In this document: positions 1-7,300 of the stretch, in pieces
Layout of the letters: each line of letters starts with the position of its first letter
How positions within the stretch are numbered: the stretch's first letter is position 1
DNA from: Bdellovibrionia bacterium
GTDB lineage: Bacteria; Bdellovibrionota; Bdellovibrionia; Bdellovibrionales; UBA1609
NCBI GenBank assembly: GCA_030432925.1
Contig: JAUILT010000027.1
Location: 1-34,783, forward strand
Direction of reading: 5' to 3'
DNA: 34,783 nucleotides
Made by a program: the position numbers and the translations under genes
Notes under the pieces: model-generated
What the model saw: the letters and a program-made list of their open reading frames with translations, nothing else
Database searches by the model: none
Told to the model about the DNA's origin: nothing

Positions 1-1798
1 CCACGGACTGTTCCACATTGGATTTATCTACTGCCATCAAATCGCCAAACTCTTCTACCACAATACAAATATACGGCTGGGGTGTATAATAATAGGATTC
101 TAGCTTAGCAACACCTTCCAATTCTTCATTGACCCGCGCATGCTCTTCTATTTTTTCCTTAGAAAGCTTTTCCATTTTTGCGTTGAACTCTTCAATACCT
201 CGAGCACCAAACTTGGACATAGACCGATATCGTTTTTCCATTTCCTTAATCGCCCACCTTAATGCCCCCACAGCTTTTTTGGGTTCGCGGACAGGAGGCA
301 TGATCAGGTGGGGCAAATTGTTAAATGCTGCCAAATCCACCTGTTTTGGATCCACTAAAATCAATTTTAGAGTTTTAGGAGAGTGGCGAAATAATAGACC
401 TGTCAAAACAGAAACAACAAATACAGATTTTCCAGAGCCCGTGGTGCCGGCGACCAGTAGGTGAGGCATCTTTCTCAAATCCACAATTTTAGGCTCACCA
501 TCAGCCTGACGTCCCAATGCCAAGGGCAACTTGATATTCTCCCCCCAAAATGGTTCATGCTCCAAAACATCTTTTAGAAAAACTGTATCACGTGCTGAGT
601 TGGAGGTTTCAATACCTACAACATCTCGCCCTGGAATAGGGGCTATAATTCGAACAGACTCACTGCTAAGAGCCAAAGACAAGTCATCTGCAAGGTCCAC
701 AATTTTGGAAATTTTCACATCTGCAGCCGGTTTGAACTCAAACATAGTTACCGCAGGGCCTGGCTTAATGCCCACAACCTCGCCTCGTACAGAAAACTGT
801 GCCAACTTATCTACCAACAATCGGGATTTGGCTTTGATTTCTTTTTCGTCAAGCTTTGTACCCACGGAAGGAGGGTCCTCCAACAAATGAATTTCTGGCA
901 TGTTCCAGTTTTCAATACGAGTAGGAATTTTGACTTTCTTTTTAACAGGCCCCTGCTTTTGAGACCTTGAAAAAAAACCTTTAATATCAACAGCCGTCTC
1001 ACTGTCTTTGTCAGAGACCCTCTCTTCTCCTGAATCCATAGGGAGAAAACTCCTGTTGATGCTTTGGGGTCTTCTGTCTTTCAACATAAATTTTCTTTCC
1101 GACTCCTCAGCAGTACACGTTGAGGCCAAAGAAAGACCGGAATTAAACGCTAAACTGCGCTTTTCTGGGATAAGTCTAGAAAAGGTGTCTTTCAAAAGGA
1201 CCAAAAACTTGGATACTCCTGAACCCACTGAAATCTGAGTTAACCGCCCCTTTGAAGCGGAGATACCAGCTATAGGCCATTTAAAAAGCTCTTTAAGAGT
1301 TTTTTCTGTATAAAAAACCAAAAGCACAGTTGCTGTTGTCCACAAAATGACTGCCACCCCCACAAAGTTGAAAACTTTTGTGAGGCCCTGTGAAATCATG
1401 TGACCAACCATGCCCCCCATCAGGATCTGACCATAAAAAACCTTGGCCCCCGGTTGATGTAGCCCTAGAAGGGCCGCCGTCGTCAAAATTAAAAGAGCTG
1501 CCCACAACAAACGAAGTTTTTCAAACTTCTTCAACTGTCCACAAAATGCCAAGTGGCTCATACGAAAACAAGCTAATACTAAAACCCATGCCGACACGCC
1601 AAGCCCTTGATACAACAGGTCCGCTAGAAATGAGCCAAAATAGCCACAATAATTCTGAGCATTTATATTGTTTGTAAGAGAGTTAAAGGAAGGATCTGCC
1701 GGACTATAGCTGTAAAGAGCCAGGCCAATAAACATGCCTGTGGCCCCCCAGATAAGTCCTCCAATATCCCTACGAAATCGCTGCAACAGATGATTCAT
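1..1798 (-). CDS. ftsK: DNA translocase FtsK, 5' part (3' end beyond left edge)
   Basis: FtsK/SpoIIIE family translocase, a membrane-anchored hexameric motor that pumps chromosome ends through the division septum. The frame opens at ATG 1798 (MNHLLQRFRRDIGG) and stays open to the left edge, giving about 599 residues without the C-terminus. The first ~180 residues hold several hydrophobic segments (for example around LIWGATGMFIGLALYSY and VGVAVILWTTATVLLVF), as expected for the 4-TM anchor. A short linker follows, then the alpha/beta motor with Walker A GTTGSGKS encoded near 435-460. The Walker B region near 35-60 reads CIVVEEFGDLMAV, where the family usually has VDEFADLM. The gamma domain lies outside the window. 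It is divergent from queE, with about 100 bases between the starts. No strong ribosome site is visible at 1798. Family assignment is firm; the exact start is likely. Confidence 0.93.
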   Translation of the reverse strand, partial: MNHLLQRFRRDIGGLIWGATGMFIGLALYSYSPADPSFNSLTNNINAQNYCGYFGSFLADLLYQGLGVSAWVLVLACFRMSHLAFCGQLKKFEKLRLLWAALLILTTAALLGLHQPGAKVFYGQILMGGMVGHMISQGLTKVFNFVGVAVILWTTATVLLVFYTEKTLKELFKWPIAGISASKGRLTQISVGSGVSKFLVLLKDTFSRLIPEKRSLAFNSGLSLASTCTAEESERKFMLKDRRPQSINRSFLPMDSGEERVSDKDSETAVDIKGFFSRSQKQGPVKKKVKIPTRIENWNMPEIHLLEDPPSVGTKLDEKEIKAKSRLLVDKLAQFSVRGEVVGIKPGPAVTMFEFKPAADVKISKIVDLADDLSLALSSESVRIIAPIPGRDVVGIETSNSARDTVFLKDVLEHEPFWGENIKLPLALGRQADGEPKIVDLRKMPHLLVAGTTGSGKSVFVVSVLTGLLFRHSPKTLKLILVDPKQVDLAAFNNLPHLIMPPVREPKKAVGALRWAIKEMEKRYRSMSKFGARGIEEFNAKMEKLSKEKIEEHARVNEELEGVAKLESYYYTPQPYICIVVEEFGDLMAVDKSNVEQSV

Positions 1799-1901
1799 TT
1801 CAACAGTTTATGGCAGCCTCAACAGATTGAAAAGTCTGGATTTTTTGAGATTTATGAATTATAAAAAGCCCTACAAAGGTCGTGCTTTGAGTGCTCTTTC
1901 A

Positions 1902-2555
1902 ATGAGTGAGGTTGAGTTGATTAAAGTGAATGAAATTTTTTTTAGCATACAGGGTGAATCCTCTTGGGTCGGCCACCCAACAGTATTCGTCAGAACATCT
2001 GGCTGTCACCTGCGATGCACCTACTGCGACACGACTTATGCCTACTATGAAGGGCAACTCATGGGAGTTGAAGACATCTTACTGCAAGTACAACGATATC
2101 AGACAAAATACGTTTGTATCACTGGAGGTGAACCATTGTTACAAAAGGATGTCTTCTTGCTCGCTGAAAAGCTCTGTACTGATGAATACTTTGTTAGTGT
2201 AGAAACAAGCGGAGATCTTGACTGCACACGCCTGGATCCGCGAGTTAAAAAGATCATTGATGTGAAAACTCCTGACAGCGGAGCCCCTCATGCTTTTTGT
2301 AAAGCCAACCTGAATTTAGCTGATGTCAATAATGAATTTAAATTTGTCATCTGCTCCGAAAAGGACTTTGAGTGGGCTGAAAATTTTTGTGTAGAAAACG
2401 GTCTATTCAAAAAAACCAACGTTTTATACAGTCCATCGTACAGCGTTATCAGTGAAAAATGGCTTGCAAAAAAAATTCTTTCTTCTGCCTCAACTGCTCG
2501 CTTGCAATTACAGCTGCATAAGTATATTTGGTCTCCTACTGAACGGGGAGTGTAA
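1902..2555 (+). CDS. queE: 7-carboxy-7-deazaguanine synthase (radical SAM)
   Basis: QueE converts 6-carboxytetrahydropterin to 7-carboxy-7-deazaguanine, on the route to queuosine in tRNA. The N-terminus shows VNEIFFSIQGESSWVG, the usual QueE opening. It is followed by the radical SAM cluster motif CHLRCTYC (Cys35, Cys39, Cys42, spacing Cx3Cx2C) and the SAM-binding CITGGEPLL. The length of about 217 residues from this start fits the family. The frame is open further upstream, with a TTG at 1827 and an ATG at 1854, but homologues begin close to the VNEIF motif, so ATG 1902 is preferred. Ribosome-site evidence is weak for all candidates. No other queuosine gene is next to it; it precedes a Fis-like gene and dnaB on the same strand. 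Confidence 0.92.
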   Translation: MSEVELIKVNEIFFSIQGESSWVGHPTVFVRTSGCHLRCTYCDTTYAYYEGQLMGVEDILLQVQRYQTKYVCITGGEPLLQKDVFLLAEKLCTDEYFVSVETSGDLDCTRLDPRVKKIIDVKTPDSGAPHAFCKANLNLADVNNEFKFVICSEKDFEWAENFCVENGLFKKTNVLYSPSYSVISEKWLAKKILSSASTARLQLQLHKYIWSPTERGV

Positions 2556-2627
2556 ATAAAATTGCTCATTGACATTCCTTTAAGATAATGAAAAAAAACC
2601 GGTTCTTAATTTCTTACATCGGGGGGT

Positions 2628-2945
2628 ATGGGGCGTATGACTCCTAATCTGAATAACTCTGATAATTTATTTGTTGCCAACCTTCAGACGGTCAGTCTGG
2701 AAAACCTTGTTAAGAGCAAACTAGAAGTTTTGTTCCAACAAAAAGATGATGCTCAAGTTGAGCTGAATGGCTTGCATAAAGTTGTTATTGAGCAGGTAGA
2801 AAAACCTCTCATCGAACTGGCCTTGGCCAATTATAATGGCAACCAGGTACGCACTGCTAAAATGTTGGGAATCAACCGCAATACCTTGAAGAAGAAAATT
2901 GATACATATAAAATCCCTGTTCGAAGCTCCCAGATGACAATTTAG
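2628..2945 (+). CDS. Small Fis-type helix-turn-helix DNA-binding protein
   Basis: A 105-residue protein whose C-terminal half is a Fis/NtrC-type HTH (HTH_8-like). The segment from EKPLIELALANYNGNQVRTA through KMLGINRNTLKKKI carries the NQVRTAKMLGINRNTLKKKI pattern typical of Fis and of the C-termini of sigma54 activators. The N-terminal ~55 residues are not recognisable. No AAA+ or receiver domain is present, so this is a stand-alone DNA-binding unit, plausibly a nucleoid-associated or local regulator. ATG 2628 sits just after a GGGGGG run; ATG 2637 is an alternative start. It lies between queE and dnaB on the same strand. A 9-bp perfect inverted repeat (CAAAGCTTT) follows the stop. Confidence 0.8.
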   Translation: MGRMTPNLNNSDNLFVANLQTVSLENLVKSKLEVLFQQKDDAQVELNGLHKVVIEQVEKPLIELALANYNGNQVRTAKMLGINRNTLKKKIDTYKIPVRSSQMTI

Positions 2946-2955
2946 TAGGTTTTCT

Positions 2956-2983
2956 CAAAGCTTTTTTTGTTAGGAAAGCTTTG
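2956..2983 (+). other. Perfect 9-bp hairpin downstream of the Fis-like gene
   Basis: CAAAGCTTT (2956-2964) and AAAGCTTTG (2975-2983) are perfect inverted repeats with a T-rich 10-base loop. No T-tract follows on the plus strand, so it is not a standard intrinsic terminator. It could be an mRNA 3' stabiliser or part of the dnaB leader. Confidence 0.4.
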
Positions 2984-2997
2984 GTCAGGGGAGGCTC

Positions 2998-3039
2998 ATG
3001 AACAGGTTAAAAGGTGACTCAAGTTCCAAACTATACTGA
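2998..3039 (+). CDS. Possible 13-codon leader ORF upstream of dnaB
   Basis: An ATG at 2998 is preceded by AGGGGAGG, one of the best ribosome-site matches in the window, although the spacing is short (3 bases). It reads MNRLKGDSSSKLY and stops at TGA 3037-3039, inside a degenerate copy of the dispersed repeat. The peptide matches nothing I recognise. It could be a translated leader of dnaB or chance. Low confidence. Confidence 0.2.
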   Translation: MNRLKGDSSSKLY

Positions 3040-3050
3040 TCTAGTTTAAG
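3032..3050 (+). repeat. Degenerate copy of dispersed GATCCGG-TTTGAA repeat
   Basis: TATACTGATCTAGTTTAAG resembles the left arm and spacer of the better copies (TATACCGATCCGG then TTTGAA), with several mismatches. The right arm is not recognisable. It lies between the Fis-like gene and dnaB. It may be a decayed member or chance similarity. Confidence 0.3.
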
Positions 3051-3055
3051 CATCA

Positions 3056-3104
3056 GCGGGTGGTCTGTGTCTGCTCATCACTAGTTAAGGCCCGCACAGT
3101 TTTT
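3056..3104 (+). terminator. Possible weak terminator or attenuator before dnaB
   Basis: GCGGG (3056-3060) can pair with CCCGC (3091-3095). TTTTT follows at 3100-3104 and another T-run at 3109-3114. The loop is long (30 bases) and the stem short, so support is modest. It would end the upstream transcript or act in the dnaB leader. Confidence 0.3.
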
Positions 3105-3135
3105 AAAATTTTTTCTATGGTTTAATGGAGTTTTC

Positions 3136-4590
3136 ATGAATCAGAAGGTGCCACCTCATAATCTTGAGGCCGAACAGGCTGTCTTGGGTGGTTTGCTTAT
3201 TGAAGCTGAGGCTTGGGATGAAGTTGTAGATATCATCAGTGAAAGCGATTTCTATAGCCCCGCACACAGACAGATCTTTTCTGCAATGAAGGAACTCCAC
3301 AAAAAAAATAGTATTGTAGACCTTATCACCATCAATGATTACCTATTACAAAGCCAGCAACTCGATGCCGTTGGTGGCGTTCCTTACCTCAATGAAATTT
3401 TGGAGGCAACGACATCCACCGCAGGAATTACAGGCTACGCCAAAATTGTCAAAGAAAGGGCTCTGCTTCGTCAGGTCATACAAATGAGCCAATCCACCAT
3501 TGAAGAGGCCTTTTCATCTATAGAAGATGTCGATTCATTTTTGGATCGTGTTGAAGCCAAAATCTTTCAAGTTGCTGAGCAGAAAAATACGACAGGTCTA
3601 ATAGATGCCAGTGAGTTAGTAAAAGCATCTCTTCAAAAAATTGAAGAACTCTACACAAATAAAGCGACCATCACCGGAATACCTACTGGATTTAATGATA
3701 TGGATGACATGACAGCAGGGTTTCAGCCTGGAGAAATGATCATTCTTGCTGCTCGTCCCTCTATGGGAAAAACAGCCTTTGGGCTGAATGTGGCTTTGCA
3801 CGCCGCTATGAAAGAAAAAAAGAATGTGGCATTCTTTTCTGTGGAAATGGGAAAAGAATCTATAATGACCCGCTGCCTCGCAAGCTCTGCAAAGGTTCGG
3901 CTATCAGATATCAGGATTGGCCATTTGGACGATAAGGCCTGGCCGCGATTAATTAATACTGCAGCTACATTAAGTGATTCAGGTTTATTTATAGATGACA
4001 CTGCAGGAATCAGCCCTTTTGAAATTCGTGCTAAATGCCGTCGAATGAAAAAAAGCCATGGCTTAGACATGATTATGATTGATTACCTTCAACTGATGTC
4101 TATGAAAGAGCGATATGATTCAAGGGAACGAGAGGTTTCTGAAATTTCCAAGCTTCTTAAATCTATTGCCAAAGAGCTGAAAGTTCCCGTTATTGCCCTG
4201 GCCCAGTTAAACCGAGGGGTAGAGGGGCGAACCGATAAACGCCCTATGCTCTCAGACCTTCGAGAATCTGGGTCTATTGAGCAAGATGCTGATGTGATTA
4301 TGATGATCTTTCGAGAAGATTATTATGATCGTGAGAATCCAGACATTAAAGGCATTGCAGAAATTATTATTGGTAAACAACGAAACGGTCCTACTGGAAC
4401 CGTAAAACTGCGCTGGATTCCTGAATATGGGTTATTTGACAACCATATCCCAGTACCTGGGGCTCCTATGCCTGAAGCTCCTCCCCCAGGACCTCCTCAT
4501 CCAGGAGGATCAGCACCTTCAACCCCAGGGGGAAGTGCTGCTGCACCTAACTCAGCTGGGCCGCCGAACCTTGCCCCTGGTGGCCCCTAA
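3136..4590 (+). CDS. dnaB: Replicative DNA helicase DnaB with Pro/Gly-rich C-terminal tail
   Basis: Hexameric helicase that unwinds DNA at the replication fork. The N-terminal domain begins KVPPHNLEAEQAVLGGLL, the classic DnaB opening. The RecA-like motor follows, with Walker A ARPSMGKT (about residues 206-213), Walker B MIMIDYLQLM, and the ALAQLNRGVE and LRESGSIEQDAD motifs. The conserved core ends near GLFDNHI at about residue 438. Beyond it lies a ~45-residue tail almost entirely of Pro, Gly, Ala and Ser (PEAPPPGPPHPGG and similar), absent from E. coli DnaB (471 aa). ATG 3136 has GGAG at good spacing. A good terminator follows at 4649-4680, so dnaB probably ends its transcript. The function is certain; the tail is the odd feature. 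Confidence 0.97.
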   Translation: MNQKVPPHNLEAEQAVLGGLLIEAEAWDEVVDIISESDFYSPAHRQIFSAMKELHKKNSIVDLITINDYLLQSQQLDAVGGVPYLNEILEATTSTAGITGYAKIVKERALLRQVIQMSQSTIEEAFSSIEDVDSFLDRVEAKIFQVAEQKNTTGLIDASELVKASLQKIEELYTNKATITGIPTGFNDMDDMTAGFQPGEMIILAARPSMGKTAFGLNVALHAAMKEKKNVAFFSVEMGKESIMTRCLASSAKVRLSDIRIGHLDDKAWPRLINTAATLSDSGLFIDDTAGISPFEIRAKCRRMKKSHGLDMIMIDYLQLMSMKERYDSREREVSEISKLLKSIAKELKVPVIALAQLNRGVEGRTDKRPMLSDLRESGSIEQDADVIMMIFREDYYDRENPDIKGIAEIIIGKQRNGPTGTVKLRWIPEYGLFDNHIPVPGAPMPEAPPPGPPHPGGSAPSTPGGSAAAPNSAGPPNLAPGGP

Positions 4591-4616
4591 AGAACCACAG
4601 GCCGTTCACTCACATA

Positions 4617-4637
4617 TATAATTAATCCAGTTTGATT
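4617..4637 (+). repeat. Degenerate copy of dispersed repeat after dnaB
   Basis: TATAATTAATCCAGTTTGATT keeps the ATCCAGTTTGA core seen in the copy at 16620 (ATCCAGTTTGAATTTTCCG). No matching second arm is visible. It lies 27 bases after the dnaB stop. It is a weak member. Confidence 0.3.
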
Positions 4638-4648
4638 CGCTTAGTCGC

Positions 4649-4680
4649 AAAACGGTGCATCGTACTTTTTTGCACCTTTT
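4649..4680 (+). terminator. Intrinsic terminator of dnaB
   Basis: GGTGCA (4654-4659) pairs with TGCACC (4671-4676). An upstream AAAA and a downstream TTTT (4677-4680) can extend the stem around one unpaired C. The loop is T-rich. It lies about 60 bases after the dnaB stop codon. Confidence 0.7.
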
Positions 4681-4742
4681 GTCTAGTTCTGGGATTCTAC
4701 CTTGTGAATCTAGCTAACCGATTGCTTGAATAAGGGTGTCCG

Positions 4743-5000
4743 ATGAATAAAGAGCACTCCATGGAGTTGGAAGGCTCGGTCCCAAATACCCATGGAGGGG
4801 AAATGAAAGGACATAAGCTGATTCAAGAGGTGTGCTCCCACACAGATGTTCCCAATGACTTACTGAACGCTGAGCTTAAGTTCCTCATTAAAAAGAAAAA
4901 TTTCAATGAGGAACACCTGACACTCGATCAGCTCCGAGAACTCCTGGCCGAATATCTTCAGGATATACTTTTAGAAGCCAAAAAAGATCTCGCGGTTTAA
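4743..5000 (+). CDS. Small hypothetical protein, 85 aa
   Basis: Unrecognised soluble protein. The first ~20 residues look flexible (NKEHSMELEGSVPNTHGG). The rest is predicted mostly helical and charged, including LLNAELKFLIKKKNFNEEHL and a C-terminal helix QLRELLAEYLQDILLEAKKD. It has no membrane segment or signal peptide and no clear motif. AAGGGTG lies 4 bases before ATG 4743, an acceptable ribosome site. The next start, Met7, would shorten it slightly. It follows the dnaB terminator and converges with the pilin-like gene ending at 5007, with only 6 bases between the stops. Real coding is likely from the ribosome site and codon pattern, but no function is offered. Confidence 0.65.
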   Translation: MNKEHSMELEGSVPNTHGGEMKGHKLIQEVCSHTDVPNDLLNAELKFLIKKKNFNEEHLTLDQLRELLAEYLQDILLEAKKDLAV

Positions 5001-5006
5001 AGCTGC

Positions 5007-5849
5007 TTAGGGGCCCACTGGATGGATTATCGCCACCATTTGCCAAACCCATTGCTCATTAATGGCAGGATCACAGTCAGCAAACCCATCGGCATTGAGG
5101 TCTGGTCGAAGACACACTTTTAAGGTAAAGCACTCTGGACGCCGTGAATTGACTGCAGCAGGGCCTCCGTTATCTTTACATCTCATACACTCTTCTGATG
5201 GCAGATCTCCACTGCCACAGGTTTTATTGAGATTAGGACTCTTGGTCAATGTTGGTGCTCCTGTCAAAGGTGGCAGTGCATCTGACTCTGGGTAAGCAAC
5301 GGCACGGTTAGAAAGACCTTCAGCCAAAGCCACCATGGCTTTTCCGTAAGAGTATGTGAAATCGTTGATGGGTTTTAGCAGCGGCCTCACGTAAGGCTCA
5401 TACCATGCCGGTTCATCATAGGCTGTTATTTCAATAATATTTCGGCCAGGTCCACCAGAGCCCGCCGCCCGAACACAGAGCACCGCAGGGTCCACAAATG
5501 GGTTAGAAACACACAGACCGTCGGCCTTAATCGTCAAATCCGGTACACACAAATCATGAATTTCTGTTGGATAATCCGCATCCTCGGCAGCACAGTTTGC
5601 GAGAGCATTACTCTTATACCCATGGTGAACCTCACGCGCACGATACAGAGTTTGTGCCACCTGCTGCAGCACATTGATTCCATTAATCACTCGTTTCGCT
5701 TGTTTTACTTCGTGGGTCAAAAGTAAAAAATAATTACTGGCATATAAAGAATAAGATGTCAGCAGAACAGAAATCAAACTGATCATAATAATAACAGCAA
5801 ATCCCTCCTGGTTGTTTACTGGCCTTTTAAAAAGTTTTATTACGTTCAT
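5007..5849 (-). CDS. Minor pilin/pseudopilin-like protein lacking Glu5, with calcium-loop-like motif
   Basis: A 280-residue protein with a prepilin-like N-terminus: a basic leader (NVIKLFKRPVNNQEG) followed by FAVIIMISLISVLLTSYSLY, a single hydrophobic helix. Cleavage after the Gly would leave Phe1, but position 5 is Ile rather than the usual Glu, as in GspK/PilX-type minor subunits. The ectodomain has many Cys residues, suggesting disulfides. Near the C-terminus, DLNADGFADCDP resembles a DxNxDGxxD calcium-binding loop. The ATG at 5849 directly abuts the TGA of the upstream prepilin gene, so the two are co-translated. It probably acts as a minor subunit of a type IV pilus or type II secretion-like pseudopilus in the envelope. 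The assignment to PilX or GspK is not certain. Confidence 0.7.
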   Translation of the reverse strand: MNVIKLFKRPVNNQEGFAVIIMISLISVLLTSYSLYASNYFLLLTHEVKQAKRVINGINVLQQVAQTLYRAREVHHGYKSNALANCAAEDADYPTEIHDLCVPDLTIKADGLCVSNPFVDPAVLCVRAAGSGGPGRNIIEITAYDEPAWYEPYVRPLLKPINDFTYSYGKAMVALAEGLSNRAVAYPESDALPPLTGAPTLTKSPNLNKTCGSGDLPSEECMRCKDNGGPAAVNSRRPECFTLKVCLRPDLNADGFADCDPAINEQWVWQMVAIIHPVGP

Positions 5850-6740
5850 TCAGTTACTCCATACATCAGGAATAATGGGCCGAAATACATGTAAAAAACC
5901 TAAAGGACGGCTCTCAATCCACTCATTTCCCGCGCCGAAATTATCTCTTGTTCCAATATTATTATTGACCATAATAATTCTTACAGACCTCTCAAGGTCC
6001 ACATATCCTGAGCCTCCTGTACAACCGGCTGTTGCAGCAACAATATCTGCTGTTGGGCACCAACGCTTTGGAAGGTTGGACGCCATATGGTACCTCAGCT
6101 TGTAACTCATTAAGACTGAGATCAGTCTGCTATCCGAATAGCCACCAGCCACAGCATGGTCCACATTATTTTTAATCTGTTTATCAAGAGAAAACTCAAC
6201 AATTCCTCCCACCCATTGATCAGAGTAGTCTGGCGACATAACACCATTGGGATCATCACCAGAGGCATCAATAAAAACGACTCCAGACGTTGTTGCCGAA
6301 GGTGCACGGACCACAATAGATGTTGGTACCAAGAGAGATCGGCGGGAGCTCTGAGGCCCAGAAGTCACTGGTTCCTTCCACTCTCTTAAAAATAAAGCTA
6401 CATTTTGCCAATCACCTGGCCAATCTGCCAGTTGAGTATGGTTAAAGTTTGCAGTGAACCGACCTTTTCCATCGTCCGGTCCACTGACAACTCCACCATT
6501 CACCAAATTGCGATTGCCGACAGCTCCGAGGTTGTTTCCTTGCATTTTTATTGCCGGAGTGACGTATTTTCTGAGCATGATTTCAAGACGAAGAGCCTCT
6601 CCCTGAGCCACCAAACGACGTTTGACGCCCTCAAACTCTACAACAGCCCACACCATAAGAGAGGACAAAGCCAGTGTAACAACAGCCGTCACACCTGATG
6701 CCACTGTCAACTCTGCTAAAGTGAACCCCTTATTGCCCAT
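5850..6740 (-). CDS. PilW-like minor prepilin
   Basis: A 296-residue protein that starts MGNKGFTLAELTVASGV, a canonical class III prepilin signal. It has a five-residue leader ending in Gly, then Phe1 and Glu5, followed by a hydrophobic helix (TAVVTLALSSLMVWAVVEF). This is processed and N-methylated by PilD in known systems. The large globular remainder (about 260 residues) fits PilW-type or GspJ-type minor pilins, which prime pilus assembly. The gene follows rplI by 94 bases and directly precedes the Glu5-less partner at 5007-5849. The pairing of one Glu5 and one non-Glu5 subunit matches minor pilin or pseudopilin tip complexes. Prepilin nature is firm; the exact subunit name is inference. 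Confidence 0.8.
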   Translation of the reverse strand: MGNKGFTLAELTVASGVTAVVTLALSSLMVWAVVEFEGVKRRLVAQGEALRLEIMLRKYVTPAIKMQGNNLGAVGNRNLVNGGVVSGPDDGKGRFTANFNHTQLADWPGDWQNVALFLREWKEPVTSGPQSSRRSLLVPTSIVVRAPSATTSGVVFIDASGDDPNGVMSPDYSDQWVGGIVEFSLDKQIKNNVDHAVAGGYSDSRLISVLMSYKLRYHMASNLPKRWCPTADIVAATAGCTGGSGYVDLERSVRIIMVNNNIGTRDNFGAGNEWIESRPLGFLHVFRPIIPDVWSN

Positions 6741-6774
6741 ATCAACATTATCGGCCTAAGTGACTCAAACGATA

Positions 6775-6817
6775 AGACAAAAAACTAAGAAATGACACCT
6801 TCAGATATAAAAGTGTC
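6775..6817 (-). terminator. Possible terminator after rplI
   Basis: On the minus strand, GACACTT (6817-6811) pairs with AAGGTGTC (6801-6794) with one bulged base. T-rich sequence follows (ATTTCTTAGTTTTTT, down to about 6779). It lies between rplI and the prepilin gene, so it may limit read-through. The stem is short. Confidence 0.45.
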
Positions 6818-6834
6818 GTGTTTCAAACTGAGAA

Positions 6835-7278
6835 CTATTTTCGCTCCACAACTAAGGTGATCTCGGTCTCTAAGCCCTCACCCAAATTAACTGTCGCTTT
6901 ATGTTGACCAAGAACTTTGATTTGCTCTGCAATGACAATATCTCTTTTGTCGACAGAAAAACCCTGTTGTTCTAACTCATTGGACACATCAAAGTGAGTG
7001 ACTGATCCAAAGATTTTCTCTGTCTCTCCAGCCTCTACCTGAAAGGTCAACGTCACTCCCGAAAGCTTTTCAATCAACTCTTTGCGCTTGCTTTGAGCCT
7101 TTTTCTTTTTAGCTTCAGCTACTTGTTGGAGGTGCTTCCACTCAGCCACTTTTTTTTCAGTCGCTTCCATAGCCAACTTTCTAGGAAATAAAAAGTTACG
7201 AGCATAACCGTTGCTAACATTTACTAAGTCTCCCACTTTACCCAGGTCTTTTACATCGTCTTGCAAAATTACTTTCAT
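6835..7278 (-). CDS. rplI: 50S ribosomal protein L9
   Basis: L9 binds 23S rRNA in the large subunit. The N-terminal domain is clear: [19 protein letters not shown] followed by [17 protein letters not shown], the family signature with GYARNFL. A long Lys/Ala-rich connecting helix follows ([20 protein letters not shown]), then the C-terminal domain ([16 protein letters not shown]). The length of 147 residues is normal. It starts 22 bases downstream of the DUF2232-like membrane gene. The three-gene order rpsF, membrane protein, rplI suggests one transcript, possibly continuing into the prepilin genes. Confidence 0.98.
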   Translation of the reverse strand: MKVILQDDVKDLGKVGDLVNVSNGYARNFLFPRKLAMEATEKKVAEWKHLQQVAEAKKKKAQSKRKELIEKLSGVTLTFQVEAGETEKIFGSVTHFDVSNELEQQGFSVDKRDIVIAEQIKVLGQHKATVNLGEGLETEITLVVERK

Positions 7279-7300
7279 GACTGCCTCTCTCTATATATAT

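Noticed and set aside
730-750. GCCGGTTTGAAC inside ftsK, similar to the repeat core
   Set aside because: It matches only a short stretch, without the ATACCGATCC arm, and lies in conserved coding sequence; probably chance.
4492-4508. CCTCCT/AGGAGG hairpin in the dnaB 3' end
   Set aside because: It lies in the Pro/Gly-rich coding tail, where such complementary triplets arise from codon composition. No T-tract follows.
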